A stretch of DNA of 64,000 nucleotides, taken from assembly GCF_003285545.1 (NCBI RefSeq), contig NZ_QLNV01000010.1, positions 1 to 64,000 of the forward strand, given 5' to 3'. This document shows, one piece after another, positions 36,517 to 45,668 of this stretch. The notes beneath the pieces are model-generated. The model worked only from the letters and a program-made list of their open reading frames with translations. It had not been told where the DNA came from and did not search any database. Origin of the DNA: Sinomicrobium soli (GTDB lineage Bacteria; Bacteroidota; Bacteroidia; Flavobacteriales; Flavobacteriaceae). Position 1 is the stretch's first letter. Each line of letters begins with the position of its first letter. The position numbers were made by a program, and so were the translations under genes.

Positions 36517-39282
36517 CTAAATATTCAGCAAAAATTTCACCAAATCCTGATTTTTATCAAGACTTAGTTTCTTTCGCATCCGGTAGCGATGGATTTCCAC
36601 ACCCCGTGTAGTAATCCCCATCAGCGGGGCAATTTCCTTTGAAGTAAGGTTCATTTTCAGGTACCCGCAGAGCTTGATGTCTTTTGAGGTGAGTTTCGGA
36701 AACCTGTTTACCAGCCGCTTGAAAAAATCCTCGTGCAACTGGTTGAAGTTGGTCTCAAAAACCTGCCAGTCTTCCTGGTTGTGTATGGCCTCACCGGTCC
36801 GGGCTATAAGGCTTTTCACGCGGTATTCATTTACATTATCCCTGTTGATCCGCCGCAGTTCGTTCTGGATCTCCAGGAGCAGCTCGTTTTTCTTACTGAT
36901 CATAAGGGTGGAATTCATCAGCTCCTTTCGTTTCATGCGTACCTCCTGTTCCAGGTTTTTCCGCTCCAGCATTTCCACTTTGGCCTGACTTTCCCTGTAC
37001 ATTCTCCTGACGAGCTTTCGCTGCTGTTCCCTGATCAGTTTCCTGTTCCACAGGTATATCGCATAAAGCAACAGCAGGAACATCAAGAGATAACACCCCC
37101 TCATCCATACCGAAAGGTACCAGGGCGGATGTATCTCAAAAACGTACTCCAGCACGGCCTCACTGCCGGGGCCCAGGGCCACCGGCCACACCCTGAGGGT
37201 ATAATCGCCGTAGGTGAGATTCTGGAAGGTAAGGACCCCCTGCTGTGCAATTCCCCGCTGTGCCATCGGCCCCGAGAGCTCATAGCCGAAATCCTGCCCC
37301 GCATGGCGGGGGTAATAGACAAAAAAACGCAGGGAAGAGGCCTGTTTAAAGGGTATTCCTGCATTTCCGGTAAAATCGTATAAGGTATCGGCAGTCTCTA
37401 CACGATCTACCCCCACGGTTTCCGCGTTATGCCTCTGGCGAAGTTCCCTGAAACGACTGAGGTTGAACCTGGCAAAACCGTCATTAAGCGTAAAATAGTA
37501 CAGGGAATCGTCCTGTTTTATCATTTTTTCGAACTGCGGGGTCAGCCGTTGCCTCAGTTCCTGCTGTACAATAAGGGTATCACGCTTCATGTCGGTATAC
37601 AGGACACCCCGGTGCCTGGTATCGGTAAACCAGTAATACGACCCGTCCTGAAAAAGCAGTTTTCTGTTCCTGTAATCCCTGAACGGCACGTAATTTTCTA
37701 TGGTACCGCTATCGGGGTTGTAGGCATACCAGTTTCCTTCATTGTAAAATGTGATATCGTCGCCAATACGGAATATGCGGGTACCCGTGCCGTTCATGGA
37801 AGGATGTTCAAAATCTTCTACCGATAATGCCCTCCGGTATTCCTCATCCAGTCTTATCCTGAAAAACCCCTTATACGGATGGGATGCCCATACCGTATTC
37901 CGGTCTTCGAACTCGATGTGATCTACCGGAAAGGTAATCCCGTCAATACGTCTTTCCTCCCAGTGGCCTGCCTTGTATTCCAGCAGGGACAGGCCTATAT
38001 AGCTACACCATATATAGGTGTGTTCCATATCCGGTATCTTCCTGATGGCATACCCGCCGGGAGCATTGGAGATCTTCTCGAAACGGTTTTCACTGATGTC
38101 GTATATCCCCGAATTATGGCCGCACAGCAGGCGTCCCTCCACCACTTCAAGGTCCCATACATGCCCCTGTGAGTTTTCCATAAAGACCATCTCTCCGTTC
38201 TGAAAATAATATACCCCCGTATTGCTCCCCAGGTAAATATTACCGTTGTAAAAAGCCAGGTCGTATACGGTACCCAGCTCTCCGCTGTCTTCCTTGAAAA
38301 AGACAAATTCGGACTGTATATCGATCATGTCTATCCCGTTGTCCAGCGCCAGCCAGAGATCGCCGTCTTCCATATACATTCCCAGTACGGTATTGTTTTG
38401 CAAACCGAGATGGCGGTTGACCGTACTGCTTTTATCCCGGGAAAAATCGTATAATATCACCCCGTTCTTAATGGTCCCGAAAGCGATACTGTTCTTACCG
38501 GTAACACACAGCTTGTTCAGTTCGTCCTCCTCCAGCCTGGCAGACAGGGGGTGCTGCCAGTAGTTCAGTGTTCCGTTTTCAGGACTATATATATAACACC
38601 CCTTCGATTTGGTCCCTATAATGATCCGGTGTCCCAGCACTGCCATATCGGCAACAGGATTGCCGATGGCCGACGTGCCCGGAACAGGTTCCATACCATC
38701 CTCCGTGCTATAGGAATACACTTCTCCCGTACCGGCCCCCATAAGAAGCCTGTCACCATAGGCCAGTATCTTGGTGATGATAACGTCAGGATCGAGTACC
38801 TCGATCTGCGAACCGTCAAAAAGATACACTGCAGTAAAGGAACGAAACACAATGTAGTTTCCCCACCGGATAATTTCCCAGAACTCCTCACTGTTGAGTT
38901 CATGCTCCGGGGGGATAAGCCCTGTAAGTGAAGTATAGCCATACTGGCCATAGGCATTTTTCTCCCAGTAGCCAAACTCTTCGTAAGATCCTGTATACAC
39001 CCGTTTTCCATCGGCATGAACGGAACGGATGATCGTCCTTTCCGGCAATTCGTATTTTCTCCAGTGCTGCCCGTTATAGGTCAGCAACCCCTGGTGATTG
39101 GCCACAAAGACCAGGCCGTCATCGTCAATAGCTATGTCCCAGTTCTGGTTTGCAGCACGGTATTCATTTGCGGAAAAGTTGCTTACCGGGGCGACCAATG
39201 CCTGTGCGTTAACGGTTTTAACAAATATTTGTAAAAACATTAACACCAGTGCAAGCCGAAGAAATCTACAGTCCAAAATCAT
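36517..39282 (-). CDS. Membrane-spanning Y_Y_Y / LuxR-type PUL regulator
   Basis: 921 residues from the ATG at 39282 (MILDCRFLRLALVLMFLQIF, a signal peptide ending in NAQ); the 56-residue extension was rejected. The large periplasmic part is a beta-propeller followed by a triple-tyrosine (Y_Y_Y) domain (about 620-705). One membrane helix (CYLLMFLLLLYAIYLW) follows, then a basic coiled coil and a C-terminal LuxR-type helix-turn-helix (LTSKEIAPLMGITTRGVEIH followed by RYRMRKKL). There is no kinase domain. It is likely a one-component sensor that reads glycan fragments in the periplasm and switches on the adjacent susC operon. It transcribes in the same direction as the PUL. Confidence 0.88.
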   Translation of the reverse strand: MILDCRFLRLALVLMFLQIFVKTVNAQALVAPVSNFSANEYRAANQNWDIAIDDDGLVFVANHQGLLTYNGQHWRKYELPERTIIRSVHADGKRVYTGSYEEFGYWEKNAYGQYGYTSLTGLIPPEHELNSEEFWEIIRWGNYIVFRSFTAVYLFDGSQIEVLDPDVIITKILAYGDRLLMGAGTGEVYSYSTEDGMEPVPGTSAIGNPVADMAVLGHRIIIGTKSKGCYIYSPENGTLNYWQHPLSARLEEDELNKLCVTGKNSIAFGTIKNGVILYDFSRDKSSTVNRHLGLQNNTVLGMYMEDGDLWLALDNGIDMIDIQSEFVFFKEDSGELGTVYDLAFYNGNIYLGSNTGVYYFQNGEMVFMENSQGHVWDLEVVEGRLLCGHNSGIYDISENRFEKISNAPGGYAIRKIPDMEHTYIWCSYIGLSLLEYKAGHWEERRIDGITFPVDHIEFEDRNTVWASHPYKGFFRIRLDEEYRRALSVEDFEHPSMNGTGTRIFRIGDDITFYNEGNWYAYNPDSGTIENYVPFRDYRNRKLLFQDGSYYWFTDTRHRGVLYTDMKRDTLIVQQELRQRLTPQFEKMIKQDDSLYYFTLNDGFARFNLSRFRELRQRHNAETVGVDRVETADTLYDFTGNAGIPFKQASSLRFFVYYPRHAGQDFGYELSGPMAQRGIAQQGVLTFQNLTYGDYTLRVWPVALGPGSEAVLEYVFEIHPPWYLSVWMRGCYLLMFLLLLYAIYLWNRKLIREQQRKLVRRMYRESQAKVEMLERKNLEQEVRMKRKELMNSTLMISKKNELLLEIQNELRRINRDNVNEYRVKSLIARTGEAIHNQEDWQVFETNFNQLHEDFFKRLVNRFPKLTSKDIKLCGYLKMNLTSKEIAPLMGITTRGVEIHRYRMRKKLSLDKNQDLVKFLLNI

Positions 39283-39476
39283 ACATAAACAACTGATAAC
39301 AAATATATTAAAAAGCAACCCACGTCCGTTAATTCTTTCATAAAACCACAAAAACACCTTTCGGAAGGGCCTCCCGGTAATGTTGGATTTTCTTTTTGTA
39401 ACATTTAACGTCAATAATACGTATAACCAACTGCATAAGCAATTGTACACAACAAAAAATTCAAGGAGAAGATTAA

Positions 39477-40340
39477 ATGAGACAGCTTAAGATTACGAAG
39501 CAGGTGACCAACAGGGAAACTGCTTCCCTGGATAAGTATCTTCAGGAAATAGGGAAAGTAGACCTGATTACGGCAGATGAAGAGGTAGAACTGGCACAGC
39601 GTATCAAAGCGGGAGACCAGCGGGCCCTGGAGAAACTGACCAAAGCCAACCTGCGTTTTGTGGTATCGGTGGCCAAGCAGTACCAGAACCAGGGGCTGAC
39701 CCTGCCCGATCTTATCAACGAAGGCAACCTGGGACTTATAAAGGCTGCACAGCGTTTTGACGAAACACGGGGTTTTAAATTCATTTCATATGCCGTATGG
39801 TGGATACGACAGTCCATTCTGCAGGCGCTTGCCGAGCAGTCGCGGATTGTTCGTCTGCCTTTGAACAAGATCGGTTCCATCAACAAGATCAATAAGACTT
39901 ACGCCTTCCTCGAGCAGGCACACGAGCGTGTACCTTCGGCAGAGGAGATCGCGAAGGAGCTGGACATGACCGTAAATGACGTAAAGGAATCCATGAAGAA
40001 TTCCGGACGTCACGTATCTATGGATGCTCCACTGGTAGAGGGGGAAGATTCCAACCTGTACGATGTGCTCAGGAGCGGGGAATCACCGAATCCGGATAAG
40101 GAACTGTTGCACGAATCGCTCCGTACCGAGATCGAAAGGGCACTGGAAACCCTTACTCCCCGTGAAGCCGATGTGATCAGGCTGTATTTCGGGCTGGGAG
40201 ATCAGCATCCCATGACGCTGGAAGAGATCGGCGAGACCTTCGACCTGACCCGTGAGCGCGTCAGACAGATCAAGGAGAAGGCCATCCGCAGGCTGAAGCA
40301 CACCTCCCGCAGCAAAATATTAAAAACCTATCTGGGGTAA
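39477..40340 (+). CDS. rpoD: Primary RNA polymerase sigma factor (RpoD/SigA)
   Basis: 287 residues, the compact Bacteroidota form that lacks region 1.1. Region 1.2 ([20 protein letters not shown]), region 2 ([20 protein letters not shown] and AVWWIRQSI), region 3 and region 4 ([20 protein letters not shown]) are complete. It directs the core polymerase to TTTG/TAnnTTTG promoters such as those noted in this window. The gene has a 195-base upstream gap and ends before a repeat and a hairpin terminator. Confidence 0.96.
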   Translation: MRQLKITKQVTNRETASLDKYLQEIGKVDLITADEEVELAQRIKAGDQRALEKLTKANLRFVVSVAKQYQNQGLTLPDLINEGNLGLIKAAQRFDETRGFKFISYAVWWIRQSILQALAEQSRIVRLPLNKIGSINKINKTYAFLEQAHERVPSAEEIAKELDMTVNDVKESMKNSGRHVSMDAPLVEGEDSNLYDVLRSGESPNPDKELLHESLRTEIERALETLTPREADVIRLYFGLGDQHPMTLEEIGETFDLTRERVRQIKEKAIRRLKHTSRSKILKTYLG

Positions 40341-40354
40341 AAACCCCGGTACCC

Positions 40355-40399
40355 GTAGAGACGCAAAAATCGTAGAGACGCAAGATTTTGCGTCTCTAC
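40355..40399. repeat. 28-bp palindromic repeat, copy 3, plus a half copy
   Basis: A half unit GTAGAGACGCAAAAA (40355-40369) is followed by a perfect palindrome (40372-40399) with arms GTAGAGACGCAA and TTGCGTCTCTAC around GATT. It lies between the rpoD stop and its terminator. Confidence 0.75.
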
Positions 40400-40451
40400 G
40401 GGCAAGGCAACAACAGTTTATCATAACTGTTCGTTTTTTGATTGATGGATG

Positions 40452-40479
40452 AACTCCGGCCATGTGCCGGAGTTTTTCT
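40452..40479 (+). terminator. Terminator of rpoD
   Basis: Stem AACTCCGGC (40452-40460) with GCCGGAGTT (40466-40474), loop CATGT, followed by TTTCTTTT. Confidence 0.75.
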
Positions 40480-40511
40480 TTTACAGCAATCCGGAAGTCA
40501 AAGATTTACCT

Positions 40512-40519
40512 TATTTTTG
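40512..40519 (+). promoter_or_regulatory. -7 box for rpe
   Basis: TATTTTTG matches TAnnTTTG and lies 28 bases upstream of the chosen rpe start, which supports that start over the ATG at 40442. Confidence 0.45.
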
Positions 40520-40546
40520 CAGCGCGAAAAAGACAACACATCCGTT

Positions 40547-41209
40547 ATGGCACAAAAACTCATAGCCCCCTCCGTTCTGGCAGCCGACTTTGCCAACCTG
40601 CAAAGGGATATCGAAATGGTAAACAAAAGCGGGGCCGACTGGTTTCACATCGACATTATGGACGGTGTTTTCGTCCCCAATATCTCTTTTGGCATGCCGG
40701 TGCTCGAGGCCATAAAAAAACATGCGGAAAAAACCATAGACGTACACCTGATGATCGTGGACCCGGACCGCTATATCCAGACCTTCGCCGCATTGGGAGC
40801 CGACAATCTCACCGTACACTACGAAGCCTGTACCCACCTTCACCGCACACTCCAGGCCATAAAAGCACAAGGCATGAAGGCAGGGGTCGCCCTGAACCCG
40901 CATACCAGCGTCCGGTTGCTGGAAGATGTTATCAACGATATAGACCTGGTATGTATCATGAGTGTAAACCCCGGTTTTGGCGGACAATCCTTTATAGAGC
41001 ACACTTATAAAAAAGTGGCCGACCTCAGGGGGATCATCACCAGGAACAATGCGTCTACCCTGATCGAGATAGACGGCGGCGTAAGCACTGCCAATGCCGG
41101 AAAACTGGTAGATGCAGGAGCTGATGTCCTGGTAGCCGGAAGTTTTGTATTCAAAAGCAAAACCCCGGAAGAGACCATTCAGGAACTGAAATCAATAGCC
41201 AACGGCTAA
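40547..41209 (+). CDS. rpe: Ribulose-phosphate 3-epimerase
   Basis: 220 residues from the ATG at 40547; the upstream frame runs through the rpoD terminator and was rejected. A TIM barrel with all family marks: IAPSVLAADFANL (N-terminal Ser), WFHIDIMDGVFVPNISFG, VDVHLM-like IDVHLMIVDP, MSVNPGFGGQSF and IEIDGGVS. It interconverts ribulose 5-phosphate and xylulose 5-phosphate in the pentose phosphate pathway. The gene is monocistronic, with its own -7 box and terminator. Confidence 0.96.
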   Translation: MAQKLIAPSVLAADFANLQRDIEMVNKSGADWFHIDIMDGVFVPNISFGMPVLEAIKKHAEKTIDVHLMIVDPDRYIQTFAALGADNLTVHYEACTHLHRTLQAIKAQGMKAGVALNPHTSVRLLEDVINDIDLVCIMSVNPGFGGQSFIEHTYKKVADLRGIITRNNASTLIEIDGGVSTANAGKLVDAGADVLVAGSFVFKSKTPEETIQELKSIANG

Positions 41210-41684
41210 ATCCGTTCCCGGGTTTGCATACGGCGGGAAGCGGAAACACGGAAAACGAATAAATAATTTCGTCTTCTCCGCAAATATTTCTATATTTACT
41301 CCTGACCAATCACATCTTCCGGATCCTTTCCTTCCCCCGAAAGGAGACTTATCTGCTCACAGACCATTTACAACACAAGGATCATAAGTATCCACATACA
41401 CCGTGCCTTTTACAGAAAAGGTAATTCCGGCCCGTTTTCCGCGGGCCGTTTTTGCCTGTCACAGGGCTATCACCCCCTGAACACCCCACATCAATACTAC
41501 ATCAACCTGTTAAAACAGGGAGTTACGAACCATTAAAAAAACAAAATAAACCCATAACAATCAACCACTTAAAACAAGTACCCGGGTTTCTTCCCTACCG
41601 CAATGGCAATATACAAGGCTATCCGGGAAAGCCGTTTTAATTTTACGGGGCTTTTTAAGAATCAATAACCAAAATTACACCACC
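41210..41684. other. Intergenic region, rpe / sulfatase
   Basis: 475 bases without a credible gene. It holds the rpe terminator. Just before the sulfatase is a second hairpin with a U-run (41628-41656, arms AAAGCC-GT and AC-GGGGCTTT), which may be an attenuator or remnant terminator in the sulfatase leader. Confidence 0.45.
41428..41453 (+). terminator. Terminator of rpe
   Basis: Stem CGGCCCG (41428-41434) and CGGGCCG (41442-41448), loop TTTTCCG, then TTTTT. Confidence 0.7.
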
Positions 41685-43325
41685 ATGAAAACCCATACCC
41701 TTTTATTGCTCTGCGCCGGAATATGCCTGATGCTGTTTTCCTGTGCACAAAAAGAACGCACAGCTACCCCCGTACCGGAAAGGCCGAACATCATATTTAT
41801 CATGGCCGACGACCACGCCCAGCAGGCTATCAGCGCCTATGGCCACCCCATCGGCCGGATTGCCCCTACTCCCAACATAGACCGGATAGCCCGGAACGGG
41901 GCCATTTTCAGAAATAATTTCTGTACCAACTCCATCTGCGGGCCCAGCCGCGCTGTTATACTCACGGGAAAACACAGCCACAGGAACGGTTTCCGGAAAA
42001 ACGGCGAAAGATTTGACGGCAGCCAGCCTACCCTGCCGAAATACCTGAAAAAGGAAGGATACCGCACCGCCATGATCGGGAAGTGGCACCTCCACGGCAG
42101 TCCTACCGGTTTTGACTACTGGGACATGCTCAACGACCAGGGAAATTATTACAACCCGGAGTTTATACAGGGCTCCGATACCACCGTAACTCCCGGTTAT
42201 GCTACCGATCTCATTACCGACAAAACCCTGGCCTGGCTGGATAAAAACACAGACAGCACCCAGCCCTTCTTCGTGATGATGCACCACAAGGCCCCCCACC
42301 GGAACTGGATGCCTGCCCTGCGCCATGCCGCGATGTACGACTCTGTACAGTTTCCCCTTCCCGATAATTATTTTCCTTCCTATGAAGGACAGGACGCCGC
42401 AAAAGAACAGCTCATGACAATCTATGAAGACATGTACGAAGGTCATGACCTGAAAATGAGTATTGCCGAAGGAAGTACCACTCTTGCCAGCAATCCCTGG
42501 ACCAATGATTTCGACCGGATGTCTCCCGGACAACGTCGCCAGTGGGACAGCATTTACCTTCCGAAAAACGATGCCATGCACCGGGAACACCTGACCGGTA
42601 AGGCCCTGGCGGAATGGAAAGGACAACGATACCTGCAGGATTACATGGCCACCATAGCCTCGGTAGACGAAAGTGTAGGGCGGATCCTGGACTATCTCAA
42701 GGAAAAAGGCATGGATAAAAACACCATAGTCATATATACTTCAGACCAGGGCTTCTACCTGGGCGAACACGGATGGTTCGACAAGCGGTTTATGTATGAA
42801 GAATCACTGCGTATGCCCTTGCTGGTACAATACCCGGGACACATCAGGAAAAATACCGAAATAAAGGCACTGACACAGAACCTCGATTTTGCACCCACGC
42901 TCCTGGAGTACGCCGGGATCCCGGTCCCGGAGGATTTCCAGGGAAAATCCATGCGCGCCCTGCTGGAAGGTGAAGCCGACCAGGAAAACTTCCGTAATGC
43001 CGTTTACTATCATTACTACGGCTATCCCGATTTTCATATGGTCAAAAAACATTACGGGGTAAGGACAGACCGGTACAAGCTGATGCATTTTTACGATGAT
43101 ATCGACCGCTGGGAGATGTACGACCTGGAGAAAGACCCGGGAGAAAACCACAATATCAACGATTCCGCGGCCTACCGGGAAATCCGCGAAAAACTGCTGC
43201 ATACCCTGGACTCCCTGCAGCAGGTCTATGGCATTACGGAAGAGGAATTCCAGAAGGCCACCCCGGAAGAGATCGAGAAAGCCTATGAGTTTTTCGAAGG
43301 TATCCGCGGAGAACCGGTACTGTGA
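41685..43325 (+). CDS. Formylglycine-dependent sulfatase, lipoprotein (S1 family), orphan
   Basis: 546 residues. Lipoprotein signal to Cys 20 (CLMLFSCAQ). Sulfatase signature SICGPSRAVILTGK with Cys 85 as formylglycine precursor; metal-site Asp pair in IMADDHA (42-43) and YTSDQGFYLGEHGW. It resembles the sulfatase in the PUL across most of its length (for example ALIGKWHL/AMIGKWHL, YYNPEF, ATDLITDK), so the two are paralogues of one subfamily. It has no SusC/D or glycosidase neighbour. Its natural substrate is not evident; host or algal glycans are possible. Confidence 0.88.
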   Translation: MKTHTLLLLCAGICLMLFSCAQKERTATPVPERPNIIFIMADDHAQQAISAYGHPIGRIAPTPNIDRIARNGAIFRNNFCTNSICGPSRAVILTGKHSHRNGFRKNGERFDGSQPTLPKYLKKEGYRTAMIGKWHLHGSPTGFDYWDMLNDQGNYYNPEFIQGSDTTVTPGYATDLITDKTLAWLDKNTDSTQPFFVMMHHKAPHRNWMPALRHAAMYDSVQFPLPDNYFPSYEGQDAAKEQLMTIYEDMYEGHDLKMSIAEGSTTLASNPWTNDFDRMSPGQRRQWDSIYLPKNDAMHREHLTGKALAEWKGQRYLQDYMATIASVDESVGRILDYLKEKGMDKNTIVIYTSDQGFYLGEHGWFDKRFMYEESLRMPLLVQYPGHIRKNTEIKALTQNLDFAPTLLEYAGIPVPEDFQGKSMRALLEGEADQENFRNAVYYHYYGYPDFHMVKKHYGVRTDRYKLMHFYDDIDRWEMYDLEKDPGENHNINDSAAYREIREKLLHTLDSLQQVYGITEEEFQKATPEEIEKAYEFFEGIRGEPVL

Positions 43326-43447
43326 TCATACAGCACGGGGACATCCCGGTTTCACCGCGGCTAAATACAGGGTTAAAAGATTATTTTGCCTTCTATCGGG
43401 AAAAATTTCTATGAGTTCAATATCTTTATCAGGAGAAAAGATATCTT

Positions 43448-44821
43448 GTGTACGCTATTGTCGATGTGGAAACTACGGGACTGGGAGGTGATCATAACAG
43501 GATCACGGAGATTGCTATTGCCATACACGACGGCAAAAGGGTCGTTGAAGAATTCCACAGTCTTGTCAATCCCGGAATTCCCATATCGCCGTATGTTACG
43601 GGGCTTACCGGCATTGACAATGATATGGTGATGAACTCCCCTGCCTTTGCCGATCTTGCGGACACTATTGAACAATATACCAAAGACAGGATATTTATAG
43701 CCCATAATGCCGGATTCGATTACCATATCATCCGGAAGGAGTTCCAAAGGGCCGGGATGGAATTCAGGAGAAAGAAGTTGTGCACCGTAAAGCTCTCCAG
43801 GCATATTTTCCCCGGCCTGCGTTCATACAGCCTCGGGAAGCTGTGCAGTCATCTGGGCATTGCCATACGGGACAGGCACCGTGCGAAGGGAGATACCGAT
43901 GCCACTGTCATTCTTTTTGAAAAACTGCTGCAGCACGACCACGAGGATATCATCAGCAAGCAACTCCATCCCCGTTCCGGTGAAAGCGCACTTCCCTCAC
44001 TACTTCCCAGGGAAGTTTTCGACCGCCTCCCGGAAACACCCGGGATATACTATTTCATGGATCAGAAAGACCATATCATTTATGTGGGAAAGGCGATAAA
44101 TATCAAAAAAAGGGTGCTGGGGCACTTCTATGACAAAAAGGCAAAAGAGATCGCCATGTCATCTGAAACCGCCCGCATCGATTTTGAAGAAACAGGAAGC
44201 GAATTACTGGCCCTTATCAGGGAAGCTGCCGAGATCAAAAAGCACTACCCCAGGTACAACACAGCACAAAAGAGGAGCCCGAAGGCCTTCGGGATCATCA
44301 GTTATACCGACAGGTCGGGGATCATCCACCTGGGGTACAGCCCCCTGAAACAGGTGAGGCAGCCCCTGAAAGTGTTCTACTCCGTCACCGGGTGTATTGC
44401 CTTTCTCGAGGCCCTCTGTGAAAAATTCGACCTCTGCCCCAGGTTCACCCAGCTACAGTCGAACAGCCAGACCTGTTCCCACTACAGGATCAGGAACTGT
44501 CCGGGGATATGCCGGGGGGAGGAAGCTCCGGAGGCCTATAATAAACGGGTCCTGCAATCTGTCCGGGCCATACGCGATTCCGGAAAAAACTTCATGATCG
44601 TCGAAAAGGGCAGGACCAGCGATGAAAAAGCCCTGATAGAGATACGGGACGATCATTATTCCGGACATGGTTTTATCCCCGCAGACCAGAGCGTCCTTCA
44701 TTACGGAGAACTACAGCACTTTATAACGGCCCGGCAACATTATCCCGACATTCAACAGATCATCGGCACTTACCTGGACCGGGGAAAAAACAGGAATATC
44801 ATTCCGGAAAAGAAAGTGTAG
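43448..44821 (+). CDS. DnaQ-like exonuclease fused to GIY-YIG nuclease domain
   Basis: 457 residues with a GTG start: no ATG precedes VDVETTG, and the catalytic strand begins only three residues in. Residues 1-165 are a DEDDh 3'-5' exonuclease (DVETTG, NAGFDYHIIRKEF, HRAKGDTDA). Residues about 195-275 are a UvrC-type GIY-YIG domain (PETPGIYYFMDQKDHIIYVG then KA). The rest has cysteines (QTCSHYRIRNCPGICRG) seen in UvrC/Cho relatives. This fusion exists in other bacteria and is presumed to act in DNA repair, though its exact role is unproven. The gene stands alone between non-coding gaps. Confidence 0.85.
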   Translation: MYAIVDVETTGLGGDHNRITEIAIAIHDGKRVVEEFHSLVNPGIPISPYVTGLTGIDNDMVMNSPAFADLADTIEQYTKDRIFIAHNAGFDYHIIRKEFQRAGMEFRRKKLCTVKLSRHIFPGLRSYSLGKLCSHLGIAIRDRHRAKGDTDATVILFEKLLQHDHEDIISKQLHPRSGESALPSLLPREVFDRLPETPGIYYFMDQKDHIIYVGKAINIKKRVLGHFYDKKAKEIAMSSETARIDFEETGSELLALIREAAEIKKHYPRYNTAQKRSPKAFGIISYTDRSGIIHLGYSPLKQVRQPLKVFYSVTGCIAFLEALCEKFDLCPRFTQLQSNSQTCSHYRIRNCPGICRGEEAPEAYNKRVLQSVRAIRDSGKNFMIVEKGRTSDEKALIEIRDDHYSGHGFIPADQSVLHYGELQHFITARQHYPDIQQIIGTYLDRGKNRNIIPEKKV

Positions 44822-44947
44822 ACACTTCCGGCATTCCTTTCGGGTAATACCACCAACCGGCCATGCGTTAATTTTCCGGGCAATCACAAGCCGTTTTACG
44901 ATATAAATTGTTTTACTTTGTAGTATCATCCTCCAAAACCACAACCC

Positions 44948-45538
44948 ATGGAGCACGTATCAAAATTTGAAATGGCCATTGCGCGAATCGACGCCGAAAA
45001 TGCAAAAGACCCCCATACGGAAATTGTGGGAGGGGTTTCTTTTCCCGGAGAGGTGCTCTACTCCCGGCGTATGACCGAAAAATTGCTGGACTTTTACCCC
45101 GATGCTTCCCCGGAGTTACAGGTCGCGGCCCGTGCCCAGCATATCTGCCGGTGGACCATACCGCGCAACACATACCCCCCAGACAGGACCGGTTACCTGA
45201 AATGGAGAGAAGCCCTCAAAAGATTTCACGCCGAAAAAACCGGAAAAATACTGGAAGACACCGGTTATGACGATGATTTTATCGAACGTGTTTCATCACT
45301 TATCCGGAAAAAGCAGCTAAAAAAATCATACGAAAGCCAGGTGCTGGAAGATGTGGTATGCCTGGTATTCCTGCAGTACTACCTCGAGGACTTTGCAGCA
45401 AAACACCTGGAGGAAAAACTCATTGACATTATCCGGAAAACATGGAACAAGATGTCCGAACCCGGTCAGGAAGCCGCCCTGAAATTAAAACTTCCCCCAG
45501 CAGTACAGAAACTGATCGGGAAAGCCCTGCAAGTATAG
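44948..45538 (+). CDS. DUF4202 domain-containing protein
   Basis: 196 residues, no signal peptide. The sequence fits the DUF4202 family: a mostly helical protein with FEMAIARIDAENAKDP, VAARAQHICRWTIPRNTYP, YLKWREALKRFHAE and LEDVVCLVFLQYYLEDF. The His and Asp/Glu residues in RAQHICRW and LEDVVCLVFL recall HD-like hydrolases, but this is only a similarity by eye. Function is unknown. It precedes the PBP gene across 130 bases of repeat-rich DNA. Confidence 0.78.
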   Translation: MEHVSKFEMAIARIDAENAKDPHTEIVGGVSFPGEVLYSRRMTEKLLDFYPDASPELQVAARAQHICRWTIPRNTYPPDRTGYLKWREALKRFHAEKTGKILEDTGYDDDFIERVSSLIRKKQLKKSYESQVLEDVVCLVFLQYYLEDFAAKHLEEKLIDIIRKTWNKMSEPGQEAALKLKLPPAVQKLIGKALQV

Positions 45539-45551
45539 GCACCCATCCCCT

Positions 45552-45611
45552 CATTACCACATTATCACATTACCACATTATCACATTGGCACATTATCTC
45601 ATTGGCACATT
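45552..45611. repeat. Tandem CACATTATCACATT-type repeat
   Basis: Near-tandem units of ACCACATTATCACATT and GGCACATTATCTCATT. The reverse complement of the same units occurs at 1132-1162. No coding potential; possible slippage-derived repeat. Confidence 0.6.
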
Positions 45612-45668
45612 AACAAAAAATCTCCCGGAAACATACTAATGTCTCGCATTTTGCGTATATATTAGCAT

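Noticed and set aside
41703-42626. 307-codon open frame on the minus strand
   Set aside because: Antisense shadow of the orphan sulfatase gene.
45552-45611. Possible CRISPR array
   Set aside because: Units are too short and contiguous, without unique spacers; it is a simple tandem repeat.
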